Assembly (NCBI GenBank): GCA_014239265.1
Contig: JAAZZH010000007.1
Location: 1 to 51,396, forward strand
Source of the DNA: Actinomycetota bacterium
GTDB taxonomy: Bacteria; Actinomycetota; Acidimicrobiia; Actinomarinales; Actinomarinaceae
Direction of reading: 5' to 3'
DNA length: 51,396 nucleotides
Part shown: positions 15,420 through 25,435 of the stretch, in pieces
How positions within the stretch are numbered: position 1 is the first letter of the stretch
How the letters are laid out: each line of letters opens with the position of its first letter
Notes under the pieces: model-generated
Database searches by the model: none
Seen by the model: only the letters and a program-made list of their open reading frames with translations
What the model was told of the DNA's origin: nothing
Translations under genes and position numbers: made by a program

Positions 15420-16775
15420 ATGGTTAAAAATAAAGAAAACTCCGAAGATTTAGATTTTTGGGCAACAAATTCGGAAGAAGGTGGATGGAATATTTCATCC
15501 ACAGATGAAGGCTCTCAAAAAATGAATGATGAGGAGTCTGAACAACAGATGAAAATCCAGACTGGGTCCGATGTCGTAGATGATTATTTTATTGAAGAAG
15601 AAACCTCTGAAGATGAGAGGATGATTGTTAATATGGGTCCTCAGCATCCATCAACTCATGGAGTTCTGAGACTTCAAGTTGAACTTGAGGGTGAAGCCGT
15701 CAGAAGAGTAAAACCGATTATTGGATATTTACATACCGGCATGGAGAAAACTGGTGAAGAGCTAACTTATCTTCAGGGACCAACCAACACAACTAGAATG
15801 GACTACCTCTCACCTTTTTTTAATGAACTAGTCTTTTCACTTACCACTGAGAAGCTTTTAGACATTGAAGTTCCAGCTAGAGCAGAAACAATAAGAATAT
15901 TAATGACTGAGTTAAATAGGGTTTCATCACATCTAGTTGCCCTTGCAACCGGAGGCATGGACATAGGAGCACTTTCTATGATGATATTTGGCTTTAGAGA
16001 AAGAGAATTAGTATTAAATTTTTTCGAAAAGACAACAGGACTAAGAATGAATCATAACTACATCCGACCAGGAGGTGTAGCTGCAGACCTACCTGATAAT
16101 TGGCAAAAAGATGTTAAAGAAATATTAAAAATTATTCCTGAAAAGCTGAAAGATTATGACGAAATGTTACTTGATAATCCGATTTGGCAGGGACGACTCC
16201 AAAACGTAGGAATTATAACTCCTGAGGAATGTCTAGCTTATGGCATTACTGGCCCAAGCTTAAGAGCATCTGGTCAGGGATGGGATCTTAGGAAAATGCA
16301 GCCTTATTCTGGAATTGAAAAATTTGATTTTGATGTACCTGTTTTACAAGAGAGTGATGTCTTTGCTCGTTGGAGAATTAAAGTACTTGAAATTTTAGAG
16401 AGTCTAAAAATTGTAGAGCAAGCAATGGACAATATGCCTAAAGGACCTTATAAAATTCAAGATAAAAAAGTCACACCTCCTCCAAGGAAAAGACTTGATG
16501 AATCTATGGAGGCACTTATTCATCATTTTAAAATTTATACTGAGGGATTCAAAGTTCCTGAAGGAGATGCATATGTTGCTGTTGAGTCCCCAAGAGGAGA
16601 ATTAGGTTGCTATATAGTTTCTGATGGTTCTTCTAAACCATTTCGAATGCATGTAAGAGGTCCATCATTTTGTAATCTACAAGCCTTACCTATAGTTATG
16701 GCCGATAGTCCAATAGCAGATGCTGTTGCAGCAATAGCATCTTTAGATCCTGTAATTGGAGATGTTGATAGATGA
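15420..16775 (+). CDS. nuoD: NADH-quinone oxidoreductase subunit D (49 kDa), with acidic N-terminal extension
   Basis: This 451-residue subunit forms most of the quinone-binding cavity. The core begins near residue 67 with 'MIVNMGPQHPSTHG', which includes the quinone-site His. The partner Tyr follows in 'HTGMEKTGEELTY'. The [NiFe]-hydrogenase cysteines of the ancestral fold are absent. About 65 extra residues precede the core, rich in Glu, Asp, Ser and Gln. The ATG at 15420 is 2 nt after the nuoC stop, but internal ATGs at residues 35 and 44 are possible alternatives. The copy in operon 2 lacks most of this extension. Confidence 0.95.
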   Translation: MVKNKENSEDLDFWATNSEEGGWNISSTDEGSQKMNDEESEQQMKIQTGSDVVDDYFIEEETSEDERMIVNMGPQHPSTHGVLRLQVELEGEAVRRVKPIIGYLHTGMEKTGEELTYLQGPTNTTRMDYLSPFFNELVFSLTTEKLLDIEVPARAETIRILMTELNRVSSHLVALATGGMDIGALSMMIFGFRERELVLNFFEKTTGLRMNHNYIRPGGVAADLPDNWQKDVKEILKIIPEKLKDYDEMLLDNPIWQGRLQNVGIITPEECLAYGITGPSLRASGQGWDLRKMQPYSGIEKFDFDVPVLQESDVFARWRIKVLEILESLKIVEQAMDNMPKGPYKIQDKKVTPPPRKRLDESMEALIHHFKIYTEGFKVPEGDAYVAVESPRGELGCYIVSDGSSKPFRMHVRGPSFCNLQALPIVMADSPIADAVAAIASLDPVIGDVDR

Positions 16776-17386
16776 GCTGGGAAACAGAAAGATTAGAAAA
16801 AGCAAAACAAATAATTGAAATGTATCCTCAAAAGAGATCTGCCCTAGGACCATTGCTTTATTTAGCTCAAGATAAAGATGGATATATCTCAAATGAATCA
16901 ATTGTTGAAATTAGCGGACTTATTGGGATAACAGAAGTCCAAGTCCAATCGGTTGCATCTTTTTACTCAATGTACAAACAGGAGCCAACAGGTAAATATT
17001 TACTCAGTGTTTGTAAATCAATTTCCTGTGAGATAAGTAACTCAAGTGATGTAATTAATAGTGTTAAAAATTTTACAGGGCTGAGCAGCAATGAAACAGA
17101 TGATAAAAATTTCTTTACTTATGAGTCTGTTGAATGCATAGGCGCGTGTGGTGGAGCACCTGCAATTCAGGTCAATTATGAGACTATCGAAGGCCTTACA
17201 CCAGATAAAGCTGTAGATTTGTGCAAGTGGCTTAAAGATGAAGAACCTGAAATCGTGGTTGCCGATGAGCTACAAGATAAATTTGGTGGAGTGAAGTCTT
17301 TTGACTGGGCTATCGCAGATAACAATGGAGCAACTAGCCCTGTTCCAGGTTTTCAAACTTATGACACATTAAAGGAGAAAAAATGA
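16772..17386 (+). CDS. nuoE: NADH-quinone oxidoreductase subunit E (24 kDa, 2Fe-2S N1a)
   Basis: This 204-residue thioredoxin-fold subunit of the NADH-dehydrogenase module has the four [2Fe-2S] ligands C81, C86, C122 and C126 ('VCKSISCE', 'ECIGACGGAP'). The C-terminal ~40 residues ('DKFGGVKSFDWAIADNNGATSPVPGF') extend past the usual fold and are low in hydrophobics. Overlap with nuoD is 4 nt. A ribosome-binding site for nuoF (AAAGGAG) lies within its 3' end. No nuoE exists in the second operon. Confidence 0.96.
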   Translation: MSWETERLEKAKQIIEMYPQKRSALGPLLYLAQDKDGYISNESIVEISGLIGITEVQVQSVASFYSMYKQEPTGKYLLSVCKSISCEISNSSDVINSVKNFTGLSSNETDDKNFFTYESVECIGACGGAPAIQVNYETIEGLTPDKAVDLCKWLKDEEPEIVVADELQDKFGGVKSFDWAIADNNGATSPVPGFQTYDTLKEKK

Positions 17387-18672
17387 AAGAAACCCTTCTT
17401 CTGACCAAACATATGAGAGAAAATCCTGAAGACAGCCATTCCTTGAAATCTTATGAAAAAAATGGAGGATATAAATCTGTTAAAAAAGTACTTAAGTCTG
17501 GTACTCCTGAAGAGGTACTCCAAGAGATAAAAGATTCTAATATTAGAGGTAGAGGAGGAGCTGGTTTTCCTACAGGAGTCAAATGGGGCTTTTTAGCTGA
17601 AGATGAAGAGAGATACCTTGTTATAAATGGTGATGAATCTGAGCCAGGAACTTTTAAAGATAGAATTCTTCTTGAAAGAGATCCACATCAATTAATCGAA
17701 GGAATGATAATCACATGTTTTGCCGCAAATATTTCAAAGGCTTTCATATATATAAGAGGTGAGTATGCAAAGCCGGCAAGAAGAGTTCAAAGTGCTATTC
17801 AGGAAGCTTATGAAAAGGGATACTTAGGAAAGAATATATTTGGATCTTCTATGAATTTGGACATTGTAGTGCACCTTGGTGCAGGAGCTTATATATGTGG
17901 AGAGGAAACTGCTTTACTAAATTCATTAGAGGGCAGAAGGGGTGAACCTAGATTAAAACCACCATTTTTTCCAGCAGTAAAAGGCCTTTATAACAAACCA
18001 ACACTTGTAAATAATGTTGAAACTATCTCTTCTGTTCCGTGGATAATGAGTAACTCCGGAAAAGATTATTCAAGCTTAGGAGTTGAGGGTTCAACAGGAA
18101 CAAGAATCTTCAGTCTTTCTGGACATATAAACAATCCTGGAAACTACGAAATAGAGATGGGGTCTTCATTTGGAGAGTTCGTAGATACTTTAGGCAAAGG
18201 TGTTAAGAATAAAGCTATTAAAGCATACATTCCTGGTGGAGCGTCAGCACCATGGTTAAGGGGAGATCAACTTGATGTCAAAATGACAATTGATGATGTT
18301 GCAAATGAGGGGTCCATGCTTGGTTCTGGAGCAGTTGTAATGATGGATGAAGATACAAATTTAGTTTTAGCAGCAAAAAGCTTAGTAAGCTTTTTTGCGC
18401 ATGAATCTTGTGGACAATGCACTCCATGCAGAGAGGGAACTACTTGGCTTGAAAACATACTTGAAAGAGTTGCTTCTGGAAGGGGACGACTTTCAGACAT
18501 AGACCTACTACTTGATGTATGTGATAATATTTCACCAGGACTCACCTGGCCACCAAAGATGACAACTATATGTCCCCTTGGACCTTCTGCTACTGCATCA
18601 ATTGTATCTTTAATGAAAGACTTCAGATCAGAAGTTGAAGTTTTACTACCAAAGAAAGTAGTTATAGGTTGA
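17383..18672 (+). CDS. nuoF: NADH-quinone oxidoreductase subunit F (51 kDa, FMN/NADH site)
   Basis: This 429-residue subunit oxidises NADH. The glycine-rich NADH/FMN segment is 'RGRGGAGFPTG' (55-65), and FMN contacts include 'INGDESEPGTFKDR' and 'GAGAYICGEETALLNSLEG'. The N3 [4Fe-4S] ligands are C343, C346, C349 and C397. It overlaps nuoE and nuoG by 4 nt each. This is the only NuoF in the window, so only operon 1 can make a complete NADH-oxidising complex by itself. Confidence 0.98.
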   Translation: MKETLLLTKHMRENPEDSHSLKSYEKNGGYKSVKKVLKSGTPEEVLQEIKDSNIRGRGGAGFPTGVKWGFLAEDEERYLVINGDESEPGTFKDRILLERDPHQLIEGMIITCFAANISKAFIYIRGEYAKPARRVQSAIQEAYEKGYLGKNIFGSSMNLDIVVHLGAGAYICGEETALLNSLEGRRGEPRLKPPFFPAVKGLYNKPTLVNNVETISSVPWIMSNSGKDYSSLGVEGSTGTRIFSLSGHINNPGNYEIEMGSSFGEFVDTLGKGVKNKAIKAYIPGGASAPWLRGDQLDVKMTIDDVANEGSMLGSGAVVMMDEDTNLVLAAKSLVSFFAHESCGQCTPCREGTTWLENILERVASGRGRLSDIDLLLDVCDNISPGLTWPPKMTTICPLGPSATASIVSLMKDFRSEVEVLLPKKVVIG

Positions 18673-21002
18673 ACGAAAAAGTAACTTTTACCGTTGATGG
18701 AAAACAGCTTGAAGGTAAACAGGGTCAACTTCTAATTGAGGCATGTGAGGAATCTGGTATCCATATACCAAGATTTTGTTGGCATAAACGATTAGATCCA
18801 GTCGGTATGTGTCGAATGTGTCTGGTTGAAATTGATACACCTAGAGGAAAAGCATTAGTACCTTCTTGCACAACACAGGTAAGTGAAGAGTTAAGTGTAG
18901 AAACAGAGTCTGATACTGTTAAAAAAGCTCAAGAAGGTGTTTTAGAGTTTTTACTCATAAACCACCCCCTTGACTGTCCTATATGTGACAAAGCAGGAGA
19001 ATGCCCCCTTCAAGATCAGACCATGGCTTATGGACCAGGCGAATCAAGATTTATTGAGGAAAAAAGACATTTTGAGAAACCAATTCCTGTTTCAGATATC
19101 GTTTTACTTGACAGAGAGAGGTGTATTTTATGTGCCAGATGTACCAGGTTTTCAGATGAAATATCTGGAGATCCTTTAATTGAATTCATCCAAAGGGGAA
19201 ATAAAACACAAGTTAATACTTTTCCTGACGAACCTTTTAAATCTTACTTTTCAGGAAATACTGTTCAAATTTGTCCAGTTGGCGCGCTAACTGCAACTAG
19301 TTACAGATTTAAAGCAAGACCATGGGACCTTAAAAAAGTGTCTTCAACATGTAATTGTTGTTCGTTAGGATGCTCTGTTGAGCTTAATGTGTCTCAAAAT
19401 AAAATGTTAAGAATACTTGGTGAAGATAATGAATTTACAAATCAAGGATGGCTTTCAGATAAAGGAAGATATAATTTTGAATATCTGCATTCAGAAAATA
19501 GATTATTAAATATTCAGTCAAGAGAAAACGAAGACTATCAGACTATCAATATCTCAGATGCAATTGAAAAAATTAAAAATCAGATTAAGGACTTAGACAA
19601 CCCGGATATAAAGTTTATCGTTGGAGCGAACAGCACAAATGAAGAATATTTTGCAATCAACAAATTTGCCAATTCCCTAAATAGAAATGAATTTTTAAGT
19701 AAGGACAAATCTAATGTCTACTTTGCTGATGATCATATTTATAACGGTTATTTTAGTGAAGAATATACAAATGCTACCTTCGAAGATCTGGATACTTCTG
19801 ATGCAATTGTTGTATGGGCGGAGGATATTAAAGATAACCTGCCAGTACTATTTCTTAGAATCAAAAAAGCAGTTAAGAATGGAGTTAAGCTCGTTGTATT
19901 TGGACACACAAATACAACTTTAGAGAGTCTTGCAGACCTCTATCTTGGTGCTGGAATCGTTTCCAATAATTTTGAATTAAAAACAAGTCTTAGCAATATT
20001 AAAGAACTGAAAGATATTATCGATAGTAAAAAAGTAACTACAATTGTTGGAAAATCTACTCCTCTACAGAAAAAAGATTCACTCGATACTCTTATAAATC
20101 ACTTACAAAAGGTCTCAGACCTGAAGATATTTAACTGTTTTAGTAAAGCAAATACTTTTGGGGCGTTACAACATATTGATCAGATAAAGGGATTAAATGA
20201 ATTCTGCACAGAATATGAAGATTCAAATAAAAATATTGTGTTCACCATTGGAGCAAACCCAGTTAACTCATCATTTTTTGGATCCAAAATAAAAGATATT
20301 CTTGATGACACAGACTATGTTATTTCACTTGATATTTTTAAAAATGAAACAACAGAATTAGCTGATTTGATACTACCAACAACTGCTTTTGGTGAAAAAG
20401 AGGGGACCATAACAAATATGGAAATGAGGGTTATGAAGCAAAATAAAATCCTCCCTGACCCTGGCTCAACTCTTTCTGAATGGGAATATTTAATAATGAT
20501 TGCTAAATCACTTGGAAAAGATATTAACTATGACAGTGTAAAAGAGCTAAACAGTGAGCTAGCGAGCCAATTTACAATGAGGGAGGTATTACCCACATTT
20601 GATAATCTTAATAAACCTTCAAATCTCTTTGGAATACTAAATGAAAAAGAAATTAATTTAAATATCAAGGATGTCGATCAAGACAGTCTATCTCTTTTGA
20701 TGATTAAAAGACTATATGGAGATTCAAGTACTCAAATTAATTCACCATCTATTTCAATGCTAGGTTCTGAAAGGTTTATTGAGTTGAGTGAATCCACTTT
20801 AGATAATTATGGAATAGGGTCAAATGTTGCTACTTTAACTCAAGGCTCATCATCCATTTTTGTGAATATAAAATTGAATAATCTTTTGCCAGACAATCTT
20901 GTTTTAGCTCCGATTAATAGAAGAGGATTTGAAAAATTAGACTCTACTAAAGATTTTGATCTTAAAGAGACAAAAAACATGAAGGATTTAAGTGTCAACT
21001 GA
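18669..21002 (+). CDS. nuoG: NADH-quinone oxidoreductase subunit G (75 kDa); N7-type site with Cys-to-Ser change
   Basis: This 777-residue iron-sulfur subunit starts at TTG 18669, overlapping the nuoF stop. Ligands are visible for N1b [2Fe-2S] (C37, C48, C51, C67), N5 (H99, C103, C106, C112) and N4 (C152, C155, C158, C202). A further CxxCxxxC (C228, C231, C235) matches the optional off-pathway cluster N7, but the fourth position 28 residues later is Ser263 ('WLSDKGR') where N7-containing proteins have Cys. A molybdopterin-oxidoreductase-like domain without cofactor follows. The start is weakly supported but there is no better one upstream of the N1b domain. Overlap with nuoH is 11 nt. Confidence 0.96.
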   Translation: MNEKVTFTVDGKQLEGKQGQLLIEACEESGIHIPRFCWHKRLDPVGMCRMCLVEIDTPRGKALVPSCTTQVSEELSVETESDTVKKAQEGVLEFLLINHPLDCPICDKAGECPLQDQTMAYGPGESRFIEEKRHFEKPIPVSDIVLLDRERCILCARCTRFSDEISGDPLIEFIQRGNKTQVNTFPDEPFKSYFSGNTVQICPVGALTATSYRFKARPWDLKKVSSTCNCCSLGCSVELNVSQNKMLRILGEDNEFTNQGWLSDKGRYNFEYLHSENRLLNIQSRENEDYQTINISDAIEKIKNQIKDLDNPDIKFIVGANSTNEEYFAINKFANSLNRNEFLSKDKSNVYFADDHIYNGYFSEEYTNATFEDLDTSDAIVVWAEDIKDNLPVLFLRIKKAVKNGVKLVVFGHTNTTLESLADLYLGAGIVSNNFELKTSLSNIKELKDIIDSKKVTTIVGKSTPLQKKDSLDTLINHLQKVSDLKIFNCFSKANTFGALQHIDQIKGLNEFCTEYEDSNKNIVFTIGANPVNSSFFGSKIKDILDDTDYVISLDIFKNETTELADLILPTTAFGEKEGTITNMEMRVMKQNKILPDPGSTLSEWEYLIMIAKSLGKDINYDSVKELNSELASQFTMREVLPTFDNLNKPSNLFGILNEKEINLNIKDVDQDSLSLLMIKRLYGDSSTQINSPSISMLGSERFIELSESTLDNYGIGSNVATLTQGSSSIFVNIKLNNLLPDNLVLAPINRRGFEKLDSTKDFDLKETKNMKDLSVN

Positions 21003-22089
21003 TTTAATAATTGGAATAACAAAAGCAGCTTTGATTTTAGGGCTTCTATTAACTAACACAATTTTACTTATATGGCTCGAAAGAAAGTTAGTAGCTGGTA
21101 TGCAATCGCGAGTTGGACCAGATAGAGCAGGACCTTTTGGAATTTTGCAAACAGTTGCTGATGCAGTAAAACTACTTCTAAAAGAGCAAATACTTCCTTT
21201 AAAAGCCGACAGAGCAATGTATTTATTAGCTCCTATCCTTGCATTAGTCCCATCATTCTTAATATTTATGATTATTCCTCTTGGGCCAAGCATCGATTTG
21301 GTAATACAGGGAGAAACCGTAAATGTAGATTTAGTAGGAGCGAATATTAACGTAGGAGTCTTATTCTTCTTAGCTCTATCATCAATTGCTGTATATAGTG
21401 TTGTTCTTGCCGGTTGGTCTTCAGGATCGAAGTACCCATTACTTGGTGGAGTCAGAGCTTCTGCGCAGATGATCTCTTATGAAGCCGCTATGGGGTTAGC
21501 CTTAGTTCCGGTAATACTTTACTCAGGATCTATGTCAATGACTGATATTGTTCAAAGTCAATCAGGATTTCTATCAAGCCCTATTCCTATACTAGATTCA
21601 ATTGTTGGCTTTATTCCTAAGTGGAATATATTTCCACAGTTTATAGCATTTGCAATATTTTTTATAGCATCTGTTGCAGAGGTGAATAGAGCACCATTTG
21701 ACTTAGTTGAAGCCGAACAGGAGTTAGTAGGAGGATTTCACACCGAGTATTCTGGATTTCGCTTCGCAATGTTTTTTCTTGCCGAATATATAAACATGTT
21801 TAACATGTGTGCAATAACCGCTACATTCTTTTTAGGCGGATGGCTAGGTCCAACTTTTTCAGGATTCTTACCACCATTCATTTCTGCATTTATGCCAGCC
21901 GTTTGGCTTGGTGTTAAAACTTTTTCTTTGTTGTTTATATACGTTTGGATAAGAGCAACCCTTCCTAGATTGAGATATGATCAATTGATGGAACTAGGCT
22001 GGAAGAGACTAATTCCAATTTCACTAGTATGGCTTTTATTATCTTCAATTGTTTTAGGAGTTAGAGAGTTTGGCTTACCATGGAGTTAA
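20992..22089 (+). CDS. nuoH: NADH-quinone oxidoreductase subunit H (operon 1)
   Basis: This 365-residue, eight-helix membrane subunit closes the quinone chamber and connects it to the proton pumps. 'MQSRVGPDRAGPFGILQTVADAVKLLLKE' (split near residues 37-66) is the conserved first cytosolic loop, and 'AEVNRAPFDLVEAEQELVGGFHTEYSG' contains the acidic E-channel loop residues. GTG start at 20992, preceded by AAGGA at 6-nt spacing, overlaps nuoG by 11 nt. Confidence 0.97.
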   Translation: MSTDLIIGITKAALILGLLLTNTILLIWLERKLVAGMQSRVGPDRAGPFGILQTVADAVKLLLKEQILPLKADRAMYLLAPILALVPSFLIFMIIPLGPSIDLVIQGETVNVDLVGANINVGVLFFLALSSIAVYSVVLAGWSSGSKYPLLGGVRASAQMISYEAAMGLALVPVILYSGSMSMTDIVQSQSGFLSSPIPILDSIVGFIPKWNIFPQFIAFAIFFIASVAEVNRAPFDLVEAEQELVGGFHTEYSGFRFAMFFLAEYINMFNMCAITATFFLGGWLGPTFSGFLPPFISAFMPAVWLGVKTFSLLFIYVWIRATLPRLRYDQLMELGWKRLIPISLVWLLLSSIVLGVREFGLPWS

Positions 22090-22092
22090 AAG

Positions 22093-22707
22093 ATGAGTAG
22101 TGGATACGACTTACTAAAAGGATTAAAAGTAACATTTAAAGAGTTATTTAAAAAATCTGTAACTGATAAGTACCCGAAAGAGTTTAGAGAAAAACCCCAG
22201 CGCTTTCATGGAAGACATGTTCTTAATAAATATGAAGATGGTATGGAAAAGTGTATTGGTTGTGAGCTTTGTGCTGGAGCATGCCCTGCACAATGTATAT
22301 ACGTAAGAGGTGAGGATAATCCTGAAGAAAGCCCAGTAAGTCCTGGAGAGAGATATGGCTTCATATACGAAATAAATATGTTGAGGTGTATATATTGCGG
22401 CCTTTGTGTAGAGGCTTGTCCCACAGAGGCAATAACAATGACTTCACTTTTTGAAATGAGTGTTGCAGATCGATCTGAGGCAATATTTGATAAATCTGTA
22501 TTGCTTGTTAAAGATGATGGTTCCGCCAATACTCATGAAGAACAAACAAATTTAACAAACCCAGAAGAGTTAACGAAAAGTGATGGCTGGATGAGAGCAA
22601 CAGCTCCTAACGGTAATCCAGATTTTGAAAATGTCATTGGATGGACTAATTCCCTGGGCTACGGCGAGAGAGAGCCAGAAAAAGGCCAAACAATGGAAGA
22701 AGAGTAA
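22093..22707 (+). CDS. nuoI: NADH-quinone oxidoreductase subunit I (2x[4Fe-4S])
   Basis: This 204-residue ferredoxin-like subunit carries clusters N6a and N6b. Ligands are C54, C57, C60, C64 and C99, C102, C105, C109 in two CxxCxxCxxxCP motifs. A C-terminal tail of about 70 hydrophilic residues after the second motif is longer than in the operon 2 copy. It starts 3 nt after nuoH. Confidence 0.98.
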   Translation: MSSGYDLLKGLKVTFKELFKKSVTDKYPKEFREKPQRFHGRHVLNKYEDGMEKCIGCELCAGACPAQCIYVRGEDNPEESPVSPGERYGFIYEINMLRCIYCGLCVEACPTEAITMTSLFEMSVADRSEAIFDKSVLLVKDDGSANTHEEQTNLTNPEELTKSDGWMRATAPNGNPDFENVIGWTNSLGYGEREPEKGQTMEEE

Positions 22708-22712
22708 AGAAA

Positions 22713-23237
22713 ATGTTAGAACTACTACTTTTTGCAGTACCAGCAGGTCTGGTAATCCTAGGAGCTTTAATAGTTATATTTGCTAAAAATCCAGTTCACA
22801 ACTCAATGGGTTTAGTCTTAACACTCGCATCCCTTGCAATAATTTATATCACACTGAACGCAACCTTTGTGGCAATGGTCCAAATGCTTGTTTATGCCGG
22901 AGCTGTAATGACTTTATTTTTATTTGTGATAATGATGATTGGTGTTGATAAGCCTGAACAAACAAGAGAAGAAATTAAAGGTCAGACCCTTCTAGTATCT
23001 GGAACTCTTTTTATTTTGATTGGTTTAGTTTCATTTGTTATTATTAATTCTGGTTTTAAGTGGGATCTCTACTTTCCTGCAGTCGAGTATAGCCTAGAGG
23101 GTACACCAGATTTAATTGCTGCAAGTCTTTTTACTGAATGGGTTCTCCCATTTGAGATAATTTCAATATTACTTATCGTTGCTACAGCTGCAGCTATTGC
23201 TTTAGCTTACGACACAAAAGTAAGGAAACCAAAATGA
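22713..23237 (+). CDS. nuoJ: NADH-quinone oxidoreductase subunit J (operon 1)
   Basis: This 174-residue subunit has five hydrophobic helices. The third conserved helix region '[21 protein letters not shown]' contains the pi-bulge element and Tyr typical of NuoJ, which takes part in coupling quinone reduction to proton movement. It begins 5 nt after nuoI, with GAAGAAGAG upstream, and overlaps nuoK by 4 nt. Confidence 0.96.
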   Translation: MLELLLFAVPAGLVILGALIVIFAKNPVHNSMGLVLTLASLAIIYITLNATFVAMVQMLVYAGAVMTLFLFVIMMIGVDKPEQTREEIKGQTLLVSGTLFILIGLVSFVIINSGFKWDLYFPAVEYSLEGTPDLIAASLFTEWVLPFEIISILLIVATAAAIALAYDTKVRKPK

Positions 23238-23542
23238 TTGAGGTCTCAACAGACTGGTATTTAACATTAGCCGCTATTTTATTTTCAATTGGCTTCATAG
23301 GAATGATGATTAGAAGAAATGCATTAATTATGTTTATGTGTATTGAGCTTATGCTTAATTCTGTTAATTTAACATTCATAACTGCATCAAAACATTTTGG
23401 AACAATAGAAGGACAAATCTCTGTATTTTTTGTTCTAGTGGTTGCTGCTGCCGAAGTCGTTGTAGGTTTGGCGATAATAGTTTCAATATTCAAAAAACAA
23501 TCCTCAGCATCTGTCGATTTATTAAGAACTTCCAGAGGTTAA
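23234..23542 (+). CDS. nuoK: NADH-quinone oxidoreductase subunit K (operon 1)
   Basis: This 102-residue subunit of three helices has conserved buried glutamates ('[14 protein letters not shown]' and '[13 protein letters not shown]') that form part of the E-channel proton path. The nuoJ-nuoK-nuoL order is standard. It overlaps nuoJ by 4 nt. Confidence 0.97.
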   Translation: MIEVSTDWYLTLAAILFSIGFIGMMIRRNALIMFMCIELMLNSVNLTFITASKHFGTIEGQISVFFVLVVAAAEVVVGLAIIVSIFKKQSSASVDLLRTSRG

Positions 23543-23545
23543 TTA

Positions 23546-25435
23546 GTGGATAATTTACTTTTAGTAATTATATTTTTACCATTGTTAACAGCCATTGGGA
23601 TTAAGATTATCTCGAATTTAGTAAATGAACTTTTATTAAATTATTTAACAATTAACTCAGCACTTCTATCTTTTGCAACAGCTTGCGGAATGTTTGGTCT
23701 ACTTCTTGCAGATAAGTTCAAGCCTATTCACTTAGAATTATTTACATGGATTCCAAGTCCAGAAATATTATTTGAATTTACCTTGGACGGTCTATCTGGA
23801 ATCATGATGCTTCTTGTAACAGGGTTATCAGTTATCATTCAAATCTTTTCAACGTCGTACATGAGTAAAGATAGTAATTACTCAAAATATTTTATATATT
23901 TTAATGTGTTTGTATTTTCTATGTTGCTACTGGTTATGTCAGGCAATTTTTTAGTGATGTTTTTTGGGTGGGAGTTAGTTGGACTGAGTTCCTATCTCTT
24001 GATATCATTCTGGTCAAAAAAACAGTCAGCTGCAAAAGCTGGAAACAAAGCCTTCATTCTCAATCGTATAGGAGATTTTGGGTTCTTAGTTGGATTGATG
24101 CTGACCTTAAATACCTTTGGAACATTCAATTATGAAGAAGTTTTTTCTGAAGTCTTAAATGGAAATCGTGAAAGTTTAAGCATTATTGTAATTTGTTTTA
24201 TTATTGGAGCATTTGGTAAGTCTGCACAATTTCCACTTTTTAGTTGGTTGCCAGATGCAATGGAAGGCCCCACACCTGCCAGTGCTTTGATACACGCAGC
24301 GACAATGGTTACTGCAGGTGTCTTCATGCTTGTAAGAATCTCACCAATATTACAGTTTTCGGAAACAGGGAAACTAATCATCATTACAGCAGGACTGTTG
24401 ACCGCTTTGATTGCAGCTTTTTCTGCAATTAACCAAGATGATATAAAAAAGGTCTTGGCTTACTCCACAATTTCTCAATTAGGATTCATGTTTATTGCTA
24501 TAGGTTCAGGGGCGTATGTTGCAGCTATTTTTCATTTGGTAACTCACGCATTTTTTAAAGCCCTCCTTTTCCTTGGGGCGGGTGCTGTAATACACGAAAT
24601 GCATCATGAGCAAAATATTCATAAAATGGGGAACCTCAAAACAAAAATGCCTATTACCGCTGCAATGATGGGGATAGGTACATTAGCAATATCAGGAATC
24701 CCTCCACTCGCAGGTTTCTGGTCAAAAGATGAAATACTTGCTTCTACTTTCGCCAACGGTGGCTTCTATTATGGGTATTGGGCCCTCTCATTATTAGCTG
24801 CTTTTATGACAGCTTTCTATATGGGAAGACACTGGTTATTAATATTTCATAAAGAAACCGGAAATGACATTAGTCAAGTTCATGAGGCACCAAAAGCGAT
24901 GGTAAGGCCGCTTATTGTATTGGGTATATTTTCACTCTTTATCGGATTTATTAATACGCCTTTTTTCCACGGATTAGAAAAAGTACTAGAGGAAACACTA
25001 CATTATGTAGAGATAACGCATCTTCCTGAGGGGATTACATTGATTATCCTTGCTTTAGTTTCGATAGGTGCAGGATTTACAGGTTTATTGCTTGCTTATC
25101 TGATATATATTGTTGACATACTTTCATATTTTAAAATCAAGATTCCTCTCAAAGAAGAAATAAAAGAGCTGTCTTCGAATACTTTATATTTAAACAAATT
25201 TGGAGAAATCATATTTGTAAAGGGTATGAAATCATTTTCAAGAAAAACTGCGGTTGTTGTTGACGGCCTCTTGATTGATGGTTTAGTTAACAAAATATCT
25301 AGTTTGTTTTACAATTCCTCACAAAAATTCTCAAGATCACAGAATGGTTTCGTAAGAAGCTATGTTGTTTATTTTGGATTTTTTATGCTTCTATTAATTG
25401 GGCTGTTCATCGCTACACCATGGTTATTAAATTGA
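23546..25435 (+). CDS. nuoL: NADH-quinone oxidoreductase subunit L, antiporter-like proton pump (operon 1)
   Basis: This 629-residue distal pump subunit has about sixteen hydrophobic helices. The conserved TM5 glutamate ('FFGWELVGLSSYLLI') and TM7 lysine ('GAFGKSAQFPLFSWLPDAMEGPTPASAL', split in two) are present, as is the C-terminal amphipathic arm region before the last helix. The GTG start lies 3 nt after nuoK with AGAGG upstream. The end overlaps nuoM by 16 nt. Confidence 0.96.
   Translation: MDNLLLVIIFLPLLTAIGIKIISNLVNELLLNYLTINSALLSFATACGMFGLLLADKFKPIHLELFTWIPSPEILFEFTLDGLSGIMMLLVTGLSVIIQIFSTSYMSKDSNYSKYFIYFNVFVFSMLLLVMSGNFLVMFFGWELVGLSSYLLISFWSKKQSAAKAGNKAFILNRIGDFGFLVGLMLTLNTFGTFNYEEVFSEVLNGNRESLSIIVICFIIGAFGKSAQFPLFSWLPDAMEGPTPASALIHAATMVTAGVFMLVRISPILQFSETGKLIIITAGLLTALIAAFSAINQDDIKKVLAYSTISQLGFMFIAIGSGAYVAAIFHLVTHAFFKALLFLGAGAVIHEMHHEQNIHKMGNLKTKMPITAAMMGIGTLAISGIPPLAGFWSKDEILASTFANGGFYYGYWALSLLAAFMTAFYMGRHWLLIFHKETGNDISQVHEAPKAMVRPLIVLGIFSLFIGFINTPFFHGLEKVLEETLHYVEITHLPEGITLIILALVSIGAGFTGLLLAYLIYIVDILSYFKIKIPLKEEIKELSSNTLYLNKFGEIIFVKGMKSFSRKTAVVVDGLLIDGLVNKISSLFYNSSQKFSRSQNGFVRSYVVYFGFFMLLLIGLFIATPWLLN

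Noticed and set aside
18267-18728. 153-codon minus-strand frame across the nuoF-nuoG junction
   Set aside because: No family resemblance; it is the complement of conserved NuoF/NuoG coding sequence.
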